Assembly (NCBI GenBank): GCA_963070105.1
Contig: OY718808.1
Coordinates: 62,001-126,000, forward strand
Source: Litomosoides sigmodontis
Taxonomy: Eukaryota > Nematoda > Chromadorea > Rhabditida > Onchocercidae
Direction: 5' to 3'
Length of the DNA stretch: 64,000 bases
The notes below the pieces were generated by a model. That model saw only the letters and a list, made by a program, of their open reading frames with translations, searched no databases and had not been told where the DNA came from. Positions 53,029 through 64,000 of this stretch are shown here, piece by piece (within the stretch, counting starts at the first letter, position 1; each line of letters opens with the position of its first letter). The position numbers and the translations under genes are program-made.

Positions 53029-54564
53029 TTACGGCTTTTTGTACACGAAACAAATAACTTCTTCATTCTGCGCTTCGCAGTATTCAGTAGTACTGACAAT
53101 ATAAGTAAAGCCTGCGTTCGAGCAAACAATATCCACGCTGTCCTCCTTCATACTTTCTTGACTTGCCTTGTGTATCAATCGCTTCGAAATCACTGGGTCC
53201 GTGTGCTCCATGTTCTGAACAGACTTCTCCACGTCATATAAATTTGGCAGAGGAAGCTCGGGCTTAGCTATTGGAAATTTCAATAAAAATCACCTTTACA
53301 AGCAAATCCCTCATGGCTGCACTGTTGCATTTATCTTCAGAAACCACAACGGCTCCACGAGCTCTTCGCCCCGTTACTGACGCTGCTGTTGACGACAACG
53401 GTGTTACTGAAAGCATGGAAGTTTTTCGAGATTTTTATCGTAAGTAGTGAGAAGGGCGGCAATCAGTCTTAAGCTCTCACTAACGCACGCGATCATAAAC
53501 AGGTGGCACCTGGGAAAGAAAGAACCTAGACTGCTATGCTCATTTCAGCCTGAAATTTTTGGGTAGCAGAAATTATGTGCTAGAAGCAGTTTTAAAGAAT
53601 CCCTAAAGTTTGTTAACAGCTGGTTCATACACTGATTAGTGATATCCAGAAGTGCTGGATCGTCTGATTCCCCAGCCGCATTCTGAACGGAACGTAGTTC
53701 TTGGATGTCCAAATCCGCTACTTCTGATCCTAGGAGATTACTCGGATATGCAGAAGGCGGTGAAGCACCGAGTTCAGTAGTTAATCCACTAATTTGTGCA
53801 TCCTTCCTCGTGGCACTGTGGTAACCACCGCGTGGTGGCACTGAAATTGCTCGATCTTTGTTGCGCTAATGGGTTGTGTGTTTTTTCAGTTACGCAACAG
53901 CATGCATATTTCCTCATTTAGGGCTCAATCCTTAACTAGAAAATTTAAGGCTGCGGAGTCAACGAAAACTTACTGAAGTTTCTGCCTGTAGCATAGCCGC
54001 CGGAGGAACCACCTGCAGCGCCACAACTGCAACTTGATGACGGTAAATAAATGGGCTGAGGCGGAGGGCATAAAGCAACAGGTGGTGGTGGACAAGGCCG
54101 TGGTGGGGAACATATTTGACAGATGGGACATATTGGTGGTGGACAGGGAATTGGTGGCGGACAGATCGGCTTAAAAGATGAAAAGTATGTATTACGAGCA
54201 AAATAAGGATTTAGAAGATTTGAAATATTTAAAATAATTGATTGATGATGGAAATTTTCTGGTCTAAGTAACCGAATGGTCAGATGCTAATTTTTTGAGA
54301 CCTTATTCATGCTGGTAAATAAATGAAGGTAGCTGTGATCTGAGTTTCCTTGAAGTTTCATACATTTTATCCAGAGGAGTAAAATGACAGTATAATATCG
54401 TAACTAACCAGTGGCGGAAGCGTAAGTTGCGTACAGCCGCAAGCTGACGGCATTGGCATGCCACAATCGCAACAACAGCCATCGCCACCACCAAAGAAGG
54501 TGCCATGTCCCGGGCAAATGACTTCCAAAAGCATCGCAAAAGCCAGTAACCTCCAACTGCGCAT
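53029..54564 (-). CDS. secreted Cys/Pro-rich protein with C-terminal ground-like domain
   Basis: Minus-strand exons: 54564-54409 (MRSWRLLAFAMLLEVICPGH, a clear signal peptide, then FGGGDGCCCDCGM), about 54174-53993 (repeated CPPP units such as ICPPPIPCPPPICPICQIC), about 53840-53640 (low-complexity spacer), possibly a short block near 53512-53488, 53440-53310 (RRARGAVVVSEDKCNSAAMR) and about 53270-53029. The last two read as a ground-like domain: a Cys opening (DKCNSAAMRDLLVK), then SVDIVCSNAGFTYIV, TTEYC, and EEVICFVYKKP with TAA. Ground-like proteins are nematode-specific, secreted and hedgehog-related by family history, and often cuticle- or hypodermis-linked. The acceptor before PELPLP and the exon between the spacer and the domain are uncertain. 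Confidence 0.8.
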
Positions 54565-55239
54565 TATTTCCTCTCCAAGTAGTCCTTCTCTTCCCTTCAC
54601 GATCTGGAGATCTGATGATGCTTCTCACTAATTTCTACAAATCCAATTGCGCTTTAATAATAAAGTTAGCCTACGAACAAAAGACACCGCCTTCTTGAAA
54701 AGCACGTGGACACATTCTGTAATTTCACAGAAATCTCTGCAATGTGCCAGACGGGAAAGTACTGAGAAATTCGAATTAGTGGCCGGAAATTACCAACACT
54801 AAACACTTTCAGCTAGTTAAGTGTTCAAATATCTTACTGTCTGTCTAATCGGTGCATTTTCACTAATTATGGCACTTGCAAATGGCAGACAGCTAAGTGT
54901 GGTGCTGAGCACTTTAGAAAACAGTGAATAGGCAGATAAGTTACTATTCGCTAATGAAAATGAAACGTTGTTCCTTTAGTTGCGAATGATAATTGCGCGA
55001 ATTTAGTAAAACGATGATAAATTAGGACAGAATGAAAAGGAAGGGAAGGTGAAGATGATTATTTTCTATTATTACTCAATTAGTGACGTGACACCAATGA
55101 AATCAGAAACAAATGCAGGCAGGAGAGCAGAGCAATTGAACCGGGAGAAGGAAGATCTGGAAGAAAAGTGAAAGATCGTATGGGAGTGGAACGGTGAAAT
55201 TTGTGGAAATTTCCAAATTCGCCTTCCGACCACTACCCA
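54565..55239. other. 5' flank of the ground-like gene
   Basis: No coding signal recognised; likely contains the ground-like gene promoter. Confidence 0.35.
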
Positions 55240-56045
55240 TCAGCATTGCTGCTCCTTGTTCTTTCCAGTGATAATATCCACATCCATTGGTTTACCAATC
55301 ACTTCATTTATGTCATCAGAAGGCATGGATAAACAACGTCGTCTTTGCTGCCCGGAGAGAAGAAGACTTTCAAATGACCTAATTTTTTGTTTTGCCTCTC
55401 CAATTTTCACAAAAATAGGAGTGCGATTATCATCCTCAACAACTAGGTGCTGGTGGACTGTAAAAGTTATCGTTTTTACACTGATTTTCTCATCTCTAAA
55501 TCAAGATTCAATCTCCCAAATTCTCTTGGAAAATTTGAGAGTTTTAAGTTGACTGCTTCGTCTTTCAAATCCCGCGCCGCAAATGACAGTCCAAATGAAG
55601 ACGCGACATGCTCTGAAGATTTCGAATTTCTTGTTGCTTGAGCGATTCAAGCATACCTCCAGAGAGAAACTTTTGTCTGCTCTACTCGACAAGAGGAGTG
55701 TCTCGTCCGGGAAGTACAGCTTGTGCTATTCTAAAGGACCGAGAAGAAATCAGATCCTTCCTTCCTTTGCATCGATTCATTATTGGGTGGTTGGTATGTT
55801 GAGGACAGCTGTTACTCGCCGGTACGTACTCCTTTCAGAGGTCATTCTTTGGAATTCAACACAGCGACAACAACCACCAACTGTGTAACTTTAGCCGTCG
55901 GTCTATACTAGTTTCGGACAATGAAGATTGAGACGAATTTTCCGGCAATAAGAATGACTATGTCAAACAGTCGAAATGCTGTCAGAAGTGCGACTGAAGG
56001 AGCTAGAACGAGGCCGCCCTTCTCTTGCAAAATAGGCCCTTCCAT
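55240..56045 (-). CDS. unassigned minus-strand exons, unknown gene
   Basis: I do not recognise this gene. A terminal-exon candidate runs 55495-55240 after a TTTAG acceptor: 84 open codons (DEKISVKTITFTVHQHLVVE ... MPSDDINEVIGKPMDVDIIT) ending KEQQC and TGA. It looks like real soluble protein with a beta-rich start and an acidic tail. About 400 bp upstream, 56045-55908 encodes MEGPILQEKGG followed by a hydrophobic stretch (LLTAFRLFDIVILIAGKFVS) that could be a membrane segment. No phase-consistent junction between the two was found, so they may belong to different genes or one may be chance. Confidence 0.3.
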
Positions 56046-57233
56046 TATGGCACTCCTTGATCTGAAGTGTGAATTAATACTTTTCCAATTCTTTTCAACG
56101 TTTCAATTTTGCAAACGGTCAGAATTGATCTTATTATCCGGCGTGCATTTGTATTTTTCTTAATTTCTGTTTCTTCTCCACATATCATCATTACATTGTC
56201 TGTCATATTACTTCCTTTCCTTTTTTATTCCTGATCACGCAAACGGATGAATGGAATTTCCCACGAATAATCGGGCTTTTGGGGATAATGATAATTCTGC
56301 TCTGCAAGGTTTCATTTTAATTTTAGCCTGTTTCAATTCTGCCTTGTAAAATGGTTTCTGTGCAAAATGTGCGGTATGTGTTTGCCGCAAAGAGATGAGC
56401 AAAAACAGTGCAGCACAATGAACGGCACATGCTTATAAAGGATTATTCTCTCTGTGGGCAAAATGGAAAGACCTGAATCACTCTGATCACATACATATCA
56501 AGCACCCTTCTGGTGCCGGTTCATTCTTAAATTCCTTCACGGAAAAGTTAAACGAATTTGTTTAGTAGGCTGAAGGGAGCGTGGTGCGCTTCAAATTACT
56601 AGTTACATCCAAACAATGTCTTTCTTTACATTTCACCGCGTTGAAGTGCTCTGGAAGTAGCCGCTTCTCCTTGTTAGGGATGAATGTCCCCGAGTGGATG
56701 TCTGCTGTGAGTGGACGTATGTATGTTCGTTACAATGTGAGAGAGGTAAACGACCCATCACCTTTATAGCAAAGAAAGATAAAGTGACAATGGAAAACAA
56801 TGCTTTGTTAAAAAAGTTTTCAACTCAATGATAATAAAATAATGGGAAAAGTGATGAAATGAAGAAAACTACTTTTTGGTTCAACTGAAAAGACATGGTC
56901 AACACGAATCCAGCCAGCCAACTAACTATAACAAAAACGAGTAGCTAGAAATAGAGGAAAGGATGAATCGATGGGAGAAGCCAGTGCGTCACACATCAGT
57001 CATATCCGCAATCCTGACGTTATTTCATCCGAGAAATAACATCAGCGTGTCTTCCTGGTCAAATAGTAGTAGTAGTAGTAGTAGGAAGGTAGGCGAAACA
57101 GAAGCGCACATATTGCAGAGATGGGAAATGTCCAGGTAAAAAGGAGAAAAAGGATTTTAATTACCGCAGTGCAGAGACGGCGTGTTTCAACTTTCCACGA
57201 CCTGTTCTTTCAAGAAGTCTCACAGAAGTCTAA
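56046..57233. other. no supported gene; (TAG)n tract
   Basis: Contains (TAG)n at about 57065-57083. Short frames only. Confidence 0.35.
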
Positions 57234-57382
57234 CCTGCTTCATTAAGGTAAGCAATGCAGGTAGGAATATGAGATGAATCATAGGATTTAAAACCAAACA
57301 GCAAGTTACACATTTCGAGTAAAAAGCATTCCTTTTCTACGGCATTGAAATAGCGCTCGAAAACTGGTGCATTTTCTTGGCT
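57234..57382 (-). CDS. isolated exon-like block, unknown protein
   Basis: After a TGGTTTCAG acceptor the minus strand is open for about 50 codons: RSQENAPVFERYFNAVEKEC ... LLFGFKSYDSSHIPTCIAYL, ending NEAG and TAG. The mix of aromatic, acidic and cysteine residues looks like a folded protein and it may be a terminal exon. I do not recognise the family. It could belong to a gene whose other exons lie at 57.4-58.7 kb, or be an alternative 3' exon of the DM-domain gene. Confidence 0.3.
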
Positions 57383-58788
57383 TCTGCTGAAACCAGAGCT
57401 AGCACAGGTCACCAAGTGACCTGTCTATTTTAAATTGTGTCACAGACCATACCTCGTTTTCGAACGCTGTCCTAAATAACAATTGTAGGTCATTTAATAA
57501 TAGCAGCACTTACTAAATATGTTGAGTGATTAAAACTAAAAAACATGTATATATATATATATGAATATGTATATGAGGTATAAACAAACGAGGATTTCAT
57601 TCTCAATGAGGCTGTATGTTCGTTGTAAAAATAGGAAAAAGAAAGATGATAGCGCAGCTTAGGAGGAGCTAACGAAGATCTTGATGGAAGCAACGATCTC
57701 TGGGATGCGGAGAATTGTGGCGGTGTTAGGGAAAACGAAGAAAAAAGAGATTTAAAGACGTCACTTACTAACTCAGATAACCTTGTCAACGTAATTCTAT
57801 TGAGGTAGTAGGTTCACGCATTCCAAATAAGTAAACAAGTAAGCAGGCTAAGAAGACATCTACCGCTATCGATGCAAGTACGTATGATTCAAAATGGGTC
57901 CAAATTCCGGAAAATTTAGTGTGATCTTAGAAACGCGATTCTTCCATTTCATGCACTCTCGGAATTTTTGGAAACTTCTATAAAACAAAAAGTTACAAGT
58001 ACGTAACTTTCTTACACGTGCTCTGCTATTACAGCGATAAACACTATGAACTAACCACTAGCTACTAATTAATAAACGAAAGAGCAAAATAGAGCAGACA
58101 TCCCGGCTGAAAGACAAGCCTACTTACAAAGCATAAGGACCGCACCGATGCTGCAGCAGGCAGCGGTAGTGGAGTGCTCAGGAAGTCAACATTCAGATGC
58201 TTATAGCTGCCTGGGAATTGTGCAACAATTTCAATGGAAGTGCCGAAGAAGAAGGAAAATGAAGGAGAAGATTTATGATGCAAAACGGCTCGGTTCGATT
58301 TCCTTGATGTCCTCATGGTGGACTTTTGGCCTAGCGTCAGGTTATACTCCTACAAAAGAAATTAGCAAATTTTTCCAGCTAATAGGCATGCAAACAATAC
58401 TTCATCATGGAATTATGAAACAAGAAATACCGGTCCAAAAGGTGTGCCGGGATTACGACCCTGTAAACAGGAAGAAGAAAGTGCGAGCGAACTCTATACA
58501 ACCTGTGCATTGCAAAAAGAATTATAACAATTCGAATCAAATTTGCATCGTCCAAAAATTGATTGACTGATTGAATTTAAAGAATACATCGTCCGAATGA
58601 GAAATATAAAATTGAAAGAAAGCAAAGGAAACTTTCAGCAATGCTCTAAGCTGAAGAATTAATTAAAAGAATGTGAAACTAAGCTAGCACAAAACTGAAG
58701 TAAGCAAAAATGGGAGAGGGATGAAAACAAAGGAGGAAAAATGAAACAAAATGATGAAATGTTTTTGTTCTTCTGTATCGATTAAATT
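57383..58788. other. 3' flank of the DM gene, no supported gene
   Basis: No supported exon. A 140-codon plus-strand frame at 58148-58570 lacks motif or splice support and is of a length expected by chance in 64 kb. Confidence 0.4.
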
Positions 58789-60170
58789 TCACATGCTGCA
58801 AACATCGACAAATATGCTTGACATATGGCTTGCTTCCGATTTGTTGCCGCTCTCGGGAACGATAGCCACTGTTGCGGCGTCGGCGTCCGTAGGAATTTTC
58901 CATTCTAACTGCCGCATATTGTTCAACAGTGTTTGGAAGAACTTATCGTTTTCCAGAAAAGCTGGAATTTGATTTGCTACTGTCTGATTTACGACCACTT
59001 CAGACAGATCAGTCTGTTGCTGTCGTTGTTGTTGTCGTTGTTGCTGTTGCTGTTGTTGTTGTTGTTGTTGCTGGTGTTGTTGTTGTTGTTGTTGTTGCTG
59101 TAATGTTCTGGACAGAACATTCTGCGCAGCAAGATTTGGAGTGATTCCCGTGACGGACATCGGATTAATGGGTACAGGGACCGCTATTGGTGGATTTGCT
59201 GAAATGATGGTATTTGTGTTACTGTCAGATTGCGTACACGGCGGTGTAACGGTAAGTGTAGGAAGATCACTTTCCGCCACAGTACTGGTTGTTGTTGTGG
59301 TTGGAGTTGTCACTTGTGGTTGAAAAAGGAACTGAAGGTGAGGTAGTGCGGAAGGTGATGGCCGTTGCTGTTGCGACTGACCGAGTTTCAGTGATGTTGC
59401 GGCTGCAGAGCCGGCAAGATAATTGCTCAAAGCACCGGAAGTGTTGTTGAATGAACTAGTTTCCAGAATGCTTTCTGTGGGTGGCGGTTGACCAGGAAGA
59501 AATGGCACTGCTGGATGTCGCATGTTTTGTTGCAGTTGTTTATCTGAAATTTAATTGCTTATATGAAAATTCGAAAGAGAAATGCCCTTCCAAACTTCGA
59601 AATCTGCAGTTTGACCATGGTGCAGTTTTAGTATCAGAGGATGCATTTTACAACATAGCAGAGAAAGATATGTACGTGAAATCAATCACAAGCTTGAATT
59701 CAAGTCTTTTTCAATAAAACTTCTAGATAGCTGCTGTGGGAGAGGATTAAAAGACACTTACAGAGAAGTGCGTTAAAATTGTGGAAATAAGGCAGCGGCC
59801 CGGATGCGGCTACTGCTGCAGCAGCATTTAAAGTCGCTGTGATATTTTCTCGCGTTATATTCAGTAATGTGTCTTTCCGTTGCCGACGTCGTATTTTTAT
59901 TTGGTCTGCCATCAATTTCTGTCTTTCGCTTACTACTTGACACTAAAAATTGAAAACTTTTCTTGCGATACTTTCAAATTGCTTGTTCTATGATATCTCC
60001 GTGAAAAGCGCCACACTACACTATTGTGTTTTGGAACGCTAAGTCACAACAAAATGTATTAATTGATACCTTCGCACAATTACAATCACGATACGGACAA
60101 ATGCGTTTATGTCCCTTCAGTCGCGATTTCCTTCCATGCTGTCCACATTTTTGACAATTTGGTATACGCT
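58789..60170 (-). CDS. DM-domain (doublesex/mab-3 related) transcription factor, polyglutamine-rich
   Basis: Three minus-strand exons in phase: 60170-60070, 59942-59762 and 59543-58789. The first two encode the DM domain with its intertwined zinc ligands (IPNCQKCGQHGRKSRLKGHK, RICPYRDCNCAKCQVVSERQ) and the following recognition helix (KLMADQIKIRRRQRKD). The long last exon is a Gln/Ser/Thr/Pro-rich region with a run of mostly Gln at about 59020-59100, then EWKIPTDADAATVAIVP and the stop after DVCSM. DM proteins bind AT-rich DNA in the minor groove and direct sexual differentiation across animals; the exact paralogue and role are unknown here. The start codon is not in these exons: the DM exon opens after a TTTCCAG acceptor, so a first exon upstream of 60170 is missing from the model. 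Confidence 0.92.
59020..59103. repeat. polyglutamine CAA/CAG tract in the DM gene
   Basis: About 27 codons, mostly CAA with some CAG, interrupted by Arg and His codons on the coding (minus) strand. A second polyglutamine tract of 10 CAG codons lies at about 21584-21613 in the Kelch gene's N-terminal exon. Confidence 0.9.
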
Positions 60171-62910
60171 CTGGAAACGGTAATTTGAGTTTGAGTGATA
60201 CTCTCAGCGCAAATTTATATTTGGTTGAGTACTGACTGTATTTTAGAATGCTCCATAGCCACTACACTACAATCGTTATCAGGCTGGTTTGCTCGTGGTT
60301 AGCTTAGGTGGAGCAGCTTCAGTTTTATCAACTTGAGGGTCACTCATCGATTCTCTTCTCTTCCACCTCCTTTCCTTCCTGCCTTCTCCCTGACAGCAGC
60401 ATGAAATCCTTCAACTACTCTGAGGAATAATTTCATAACACTGCTAACTTGCGTTTACAGTTGTCGTTCATAGCTTACACCCACTCTCAAGGTTAATTTA
60501 CCGCACACCACTGCTTCATTTCAATAATTATGACTGAAATATTATGGAAAACGAACTGGAAATTGAAGCGCTCTCAAGTTGCTGAATGCTTTTCTCACGT
60601 CGAACTGGTAGTAGCAACGGTGGTAAAGTTGTTTGCTGTAATTGGCTGCTCGAACTATCGCTTAGTTGTGTCACATCAAATCCCATTATAATACTAGTAA
60701 AATCATGGCACAGTGATCAGCACCTTATTTTACACGTCGTCATTACCCCTCTTCTCACGTTCACAGTCCCACGAATCGGTAAGATGAAGGAAGATGGTGG
60801 AACTGTGCGAATGCTACTGCGCAGCAAAGAAGCACATTGTTGTGGAAAAGCAATGTGCTGGAATATTCCTCATATCGAAAAGTGCGACTAATCAATTTCC
60901 AGGAAAAATTCCTATCCCTTTACTACTTCTCCTTGAACAAGCCACCACATGGTTACCGTACTAACGTAAAGCAATAGTGGAGATTCTACAATATTCATGC
61001 ACTCCGTAGATCCTTTCTTCTTTCACTTTAAGCAGCAAGCAGTTGCTTTCACAATAACAGTGGACGAGAAGGATTGATTATCACTGAGGCAATCGAACAA
61101 CTTGATAGAAGAAGAGAGCAGTGATTCCTTCCTCACGTGGATAAGAAGTGTTCCTTGTTGATCGAAAAGTAGAGGGATAGGAGGTAATGGTGCTAACAAG
61201 GTCAAGTAACCGCTTTAGCGGGCGGCAGAGTTAGTGGGATGATTGGAAATTGCAAAAGGGAAAGGAAAAGAGGTACTTCTCGGAGGACAGAAGGATGGTT
61301 CGTTTAAAGGATGAACGACGCGTTTTGGTAGTTTGCAGGCTAACTGAGTTGGTCGGGAAGTATTACTGCTTGCCAGACAAAGTGATAGCGATAGCTTGTA
61401 GTAGTTGTGAGAGGAAGTTTATGACTTGAAAAGAGCTTACGTAAGGCTAAAGTTCAATGTGAGCGGGGCGCAGAAGAAAATTCTGTGTTGAGGGATTGGA
61501 AAGAGGAAAACCGAGGAAGAAAGTGAAGTGAAGCAGCTGAAGGAGGGTGACAAGTTGAATTTTTAAAAAAATCAAGTCCTTTTTTTCTGCTAACGATGTT
61601 TCTAACAGATAAATGCGCATACAAGCCAAGTAGTAGTAGTAGTAGTGATAGCAAGTAGCTTTAGAAAAAGTAGCGGTGGCGGCAGCACTCCTTCGCAACA
61701 CAAATTCCGCGTAAAGAAGGGATGAAATATACGGCGCTATATTGAAATATTTTAGCATAAACAAGTCGCGGCCCTGCTGCTCCTGCTGACGTGTTTTTTG
61801 TCTTCTCTTGTTTACTGAACTGAACACACAACAAAAATGCTCGAATTTCCTTGCAAAGCTTCACACTCCAGTACTACTGCTGCTACTACTACTACTACTA
61901 CCACCACCACCACCACTACTACTACTGCTGCTAGCACTACTGCTAATACACTACTGCTACATCCCTACTCTTCATTGCTACCATCAGTGGCAAAAAACTG
62001 ACGTACCACCACAGGTGGCCCGATGAGAGTCCACTATGATTTAGCGAATATTCTTCATTGCATGCCTCCCAGCGCCTGCATTAGCAGCGAAGCACAAGTC
62101 AAAACTTGCTGGCGCACGCTGCACTTTTGGAAATACTGCGAAATACTTGCTTCATTTTATGAGTGAGGCTTACTACATCGAGAAAGTGGGTGTTAAATAG
62201 TCAGTGAAGGGAACACAACCTAAATCACACAAATGAGAGTCAATATTCGGCAGCGTGAAACGGCCGGCCATTTCTGATATTACGCCACTCACAGGATTTT
62301 AGGTTTCTTTCGTAACAGCGTTGTAGTTCGAAATTTGCAGAAAGAGTGTAAAATACAATAAGCAGAGAGCTTCAGAAGAGAGTTACTTCCATATACTACA
62401 CTTATCGTACGCAGGATATTAAAATATGAAATGGTAAAAACTTTCATCAAAAACTGTTTTCTTCTCAAATATTCTTTTCATAAACGACAGAGGAAAATTA
62501 GGTGGGATTTCAATTCATTTCCGGGAATACTCTGATCCGCTTGTCCTAAAATGTTGCAAGCCAGTTGCTGCTACTAGTTGGAAAATGCCAGGGAAGCTTG
62601 AATTGATGCCACGTCTGCCACGGCTACTGTTACTACCACAACTGCTGCCGGACGATGTTTTTTTTCAGAAGCACTTTAAAAAAAGGAAAGGAGAGGGCTC
62701 GCGGCGGTTGATAGTTTACCAGTCGTCTGGAATGGCTTCAACGCAAATATTTAACTAGACCAGCCAGATGACGATGATGAAAGTAGCTGGAGCTGAACGT
62801 CGTCGGATCTAGCAGTCTGGCCGATTGGTGGACGGACCTCCTCCCATTACACAAACATTTTCGTCGTTTCACTTATTCCGAAAAATACAAGTGAACAGCA
62901 GTCGCTAAAG
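60171..62910. other. 5' flank of the DM gene; CTA/CCA trinucleotide tract
   Basis: The missing first exon of the DM gene probably lies here but could not be chosen. Contains (TAG)n at about 61628-61646 and a (CTA)n/(CCA)n tract at about 61868-61945. No other supported gene. Confidence 0.4.
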
Positions 62911-63616
62911 ATGATGGAACAGTTTCTAACAATTCCCCACCTGCGAGACTTAACAGGGTGTGGTTGCAGTGAAGAAGATGTGGAAAGCGACAATTCCGAA
63001 GAAGAAAACACACGTAAGAAAAAGACAAGTGACTACTGTCCCGTGACCTCACCTCACATACGGAGAGACTTAATGCGTCTGTTAGGATAGCAAGTCATTG
63101 GTGCCTGTAGCGAAGCGCCAACAATGATTCGCATGCAAAAGATTGCTTTCAAAAAAAGGCCAAGATCATTTAAACTGTAGTGAGGAGAAATTCTAAAGAA
63201 TTCATAAGGAAGCACAATAGGTTGCACAAATATGTGACAAAAAAATTTAAGTAAAAATTACAAAAATTCAAAATTTCGATTAAATAAATTTCAGACAACA
63301 GTGGCGACTACGAGCTTTTCTTTCTTTCTTTTTTTGCATTTTTTCGCAGGAAAAAATTAGCCTTTAAATCTGAAATTCCTTTACATTTTGATGAAAACAT
63401 TTGATGAAAAATCGAAGTAAGTTTTAGAAATAAAACTTCGAATCCGCATTAATTTTCCTTATTGCAGGAAGGGAAATTTTTGAATTCCAAGAGCGAGAAA
63501 AAGTGTTAAAGGGTTTCTCATCAAAATGTAAAGGAACTTCTGCTTCCCACTCCTGCTTCACATTATTAAGCCGATCCAAAGAATCAAGCTTCAAAGAATT
63601 CATAGAGCCAATCTAG
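62911..63616 (+). CDS. small two-exon gene candidate, 83 residues, unknown
   Basis: Exon 1 62911-63013 (MMEQFLTIPHLRDLTGCGCS, then acidic EEDVESDNSEEENT) ends at a consensus CAC|GTAAGA donor in phase 1. Exon 2 63468-63616 follows TTATTGCAG and continues in phase (REIFEFQEREKVLKGFSSKC ... SFKEFIEPI, TAG). The donor, acceptor, phase and closed C terminus agree, which is why I list it. I do not recognise the family; no signal peptide or membrane segment. Further upstream coding exons are possible, since a stop lies close before the ATG only in some frames. Confidence 0.4.
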
Positions 63617-64000
63617 CAGTCCAGAGAGTTAAATGCATCTCAATTACATTTAGAGTGGAAAGGGCAAAAGTCATGAAGAATAATAGAAAGATTCTGTAGC
63701 ACTATGCAGGTATTCTCAGGACGGGTTTTGTTGTTCGAATGCTGAGGAGCAGTTCTACTTATGTTACAGTGTGGTGACTTTTGTTTTCTTTCACTGTCAG
63801 CTGAAGGAGATGTTGTCGGTTTTGGATAAAGAATTGAATTGGGTGCTTAAAAGTTCGCATTGTAAGTTTTATCTTTACAATTTGTTGGAAAGAGTTGCCA
63901 ATCAAAATGCTATGAAAGGAGCCGACTGACCGGAAGTAGAATCTATGAAATGGTTGTGGTTTTCTGCTGCCTTCCGTTTAACTTACCACTGCTACCCCAA
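63617..64000. other. window end, no gene seen
   Basis: No supported exon in the last 384 bp. Confidence 0.4.

Noticed and set aside
58148..58570. 140-codon plus-strand open frame
   Set aside because: No motif, no splice context; a few frames of this length are expected by chance in 64 kb.

Overview
The window looks like a piece of a compact, intron-rich invertebrate genome, most likely a nematode. Coding genes are split into many exons of about 60-220 bp with GT..AG introns (one GC..AG). One gene encodes a cysteine/proline-rich secreted protein ending in what looks like the nematode-specific ground-like domain, another a short SH2-tyrosine kinase of the Fer-like type that nematodes have expanded. 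The moderate GC content and the presence of a Maelstrom homologue (not known from Caenorhabditis) point to an early-branching clade I lineage such as Trichuris. That placement is inference; no rRNA, tRNA or mitochondrial marker was found.

Layout. 1-2 kb: no gene seen. 2.1-4.2 kb (-): GID8-like LisH/CTLH subunit of the CTLH/GID ubiquitin ligase. 5.6-8.5 kb (+): Maelstrom-like HMG-box protein of the piRNA pathway, divergent from GID8. 9.9-13.5 kb (+): CPEB1-type cytoplasmic polyadenylation factor. 15.8-16.6 kb (-): unknown membrane glycoprotein exons. 18.1-21.9 kb (-): BTB-BACK-Kelch adaptor. 22.7-23.65 kb: about 1 kb of AT satellite. 24.4-30.1 kb (+): ABCG (White family) half-transporter. 30.6-32.8 kb (+): Fer-like SH2 tyrosine kinase. 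32.8-36.4 kb: intergenic, with two very strong hairpins. 36.4-40.6 kb (-): Rh-type ammonia channel. 43.0-44.1 kb (+): uncertain exon set with a 55-bp tandem duplication. 46.0-50.1 kb (-): SLC41/MgtE-type Mg2+ transporter. 53.0-54.6 kb (-): ground-like protein. 55.2-57.4 kb (-): unassigned exons. 58.8-60.2 kb (-): DM-domain (doublesex/mab-3 related) transcription factor with polyglutamine. 62.9-63.6 kb (+): a small two-exon gene candidate.

The genes do not form an operon or one pathway. Four of them (Maelstrom, CPEB, Fer-like kinase, DM factor) belong to families with germline, gamete or sex-determination roles; the rest are transporters (ABCG, Rh, SLC41), ubiquitin-ligase parts (GID8, BTB-Kelch) and a secreted or cuticle-type protein. 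Gene models were assembled by eye from splice-site phase and family motifs. Internal exons of GID8, Maelstrom, CPEB, ABCG, the kinase and most of Rh are phase-consistent; ends and first exons are less sure.
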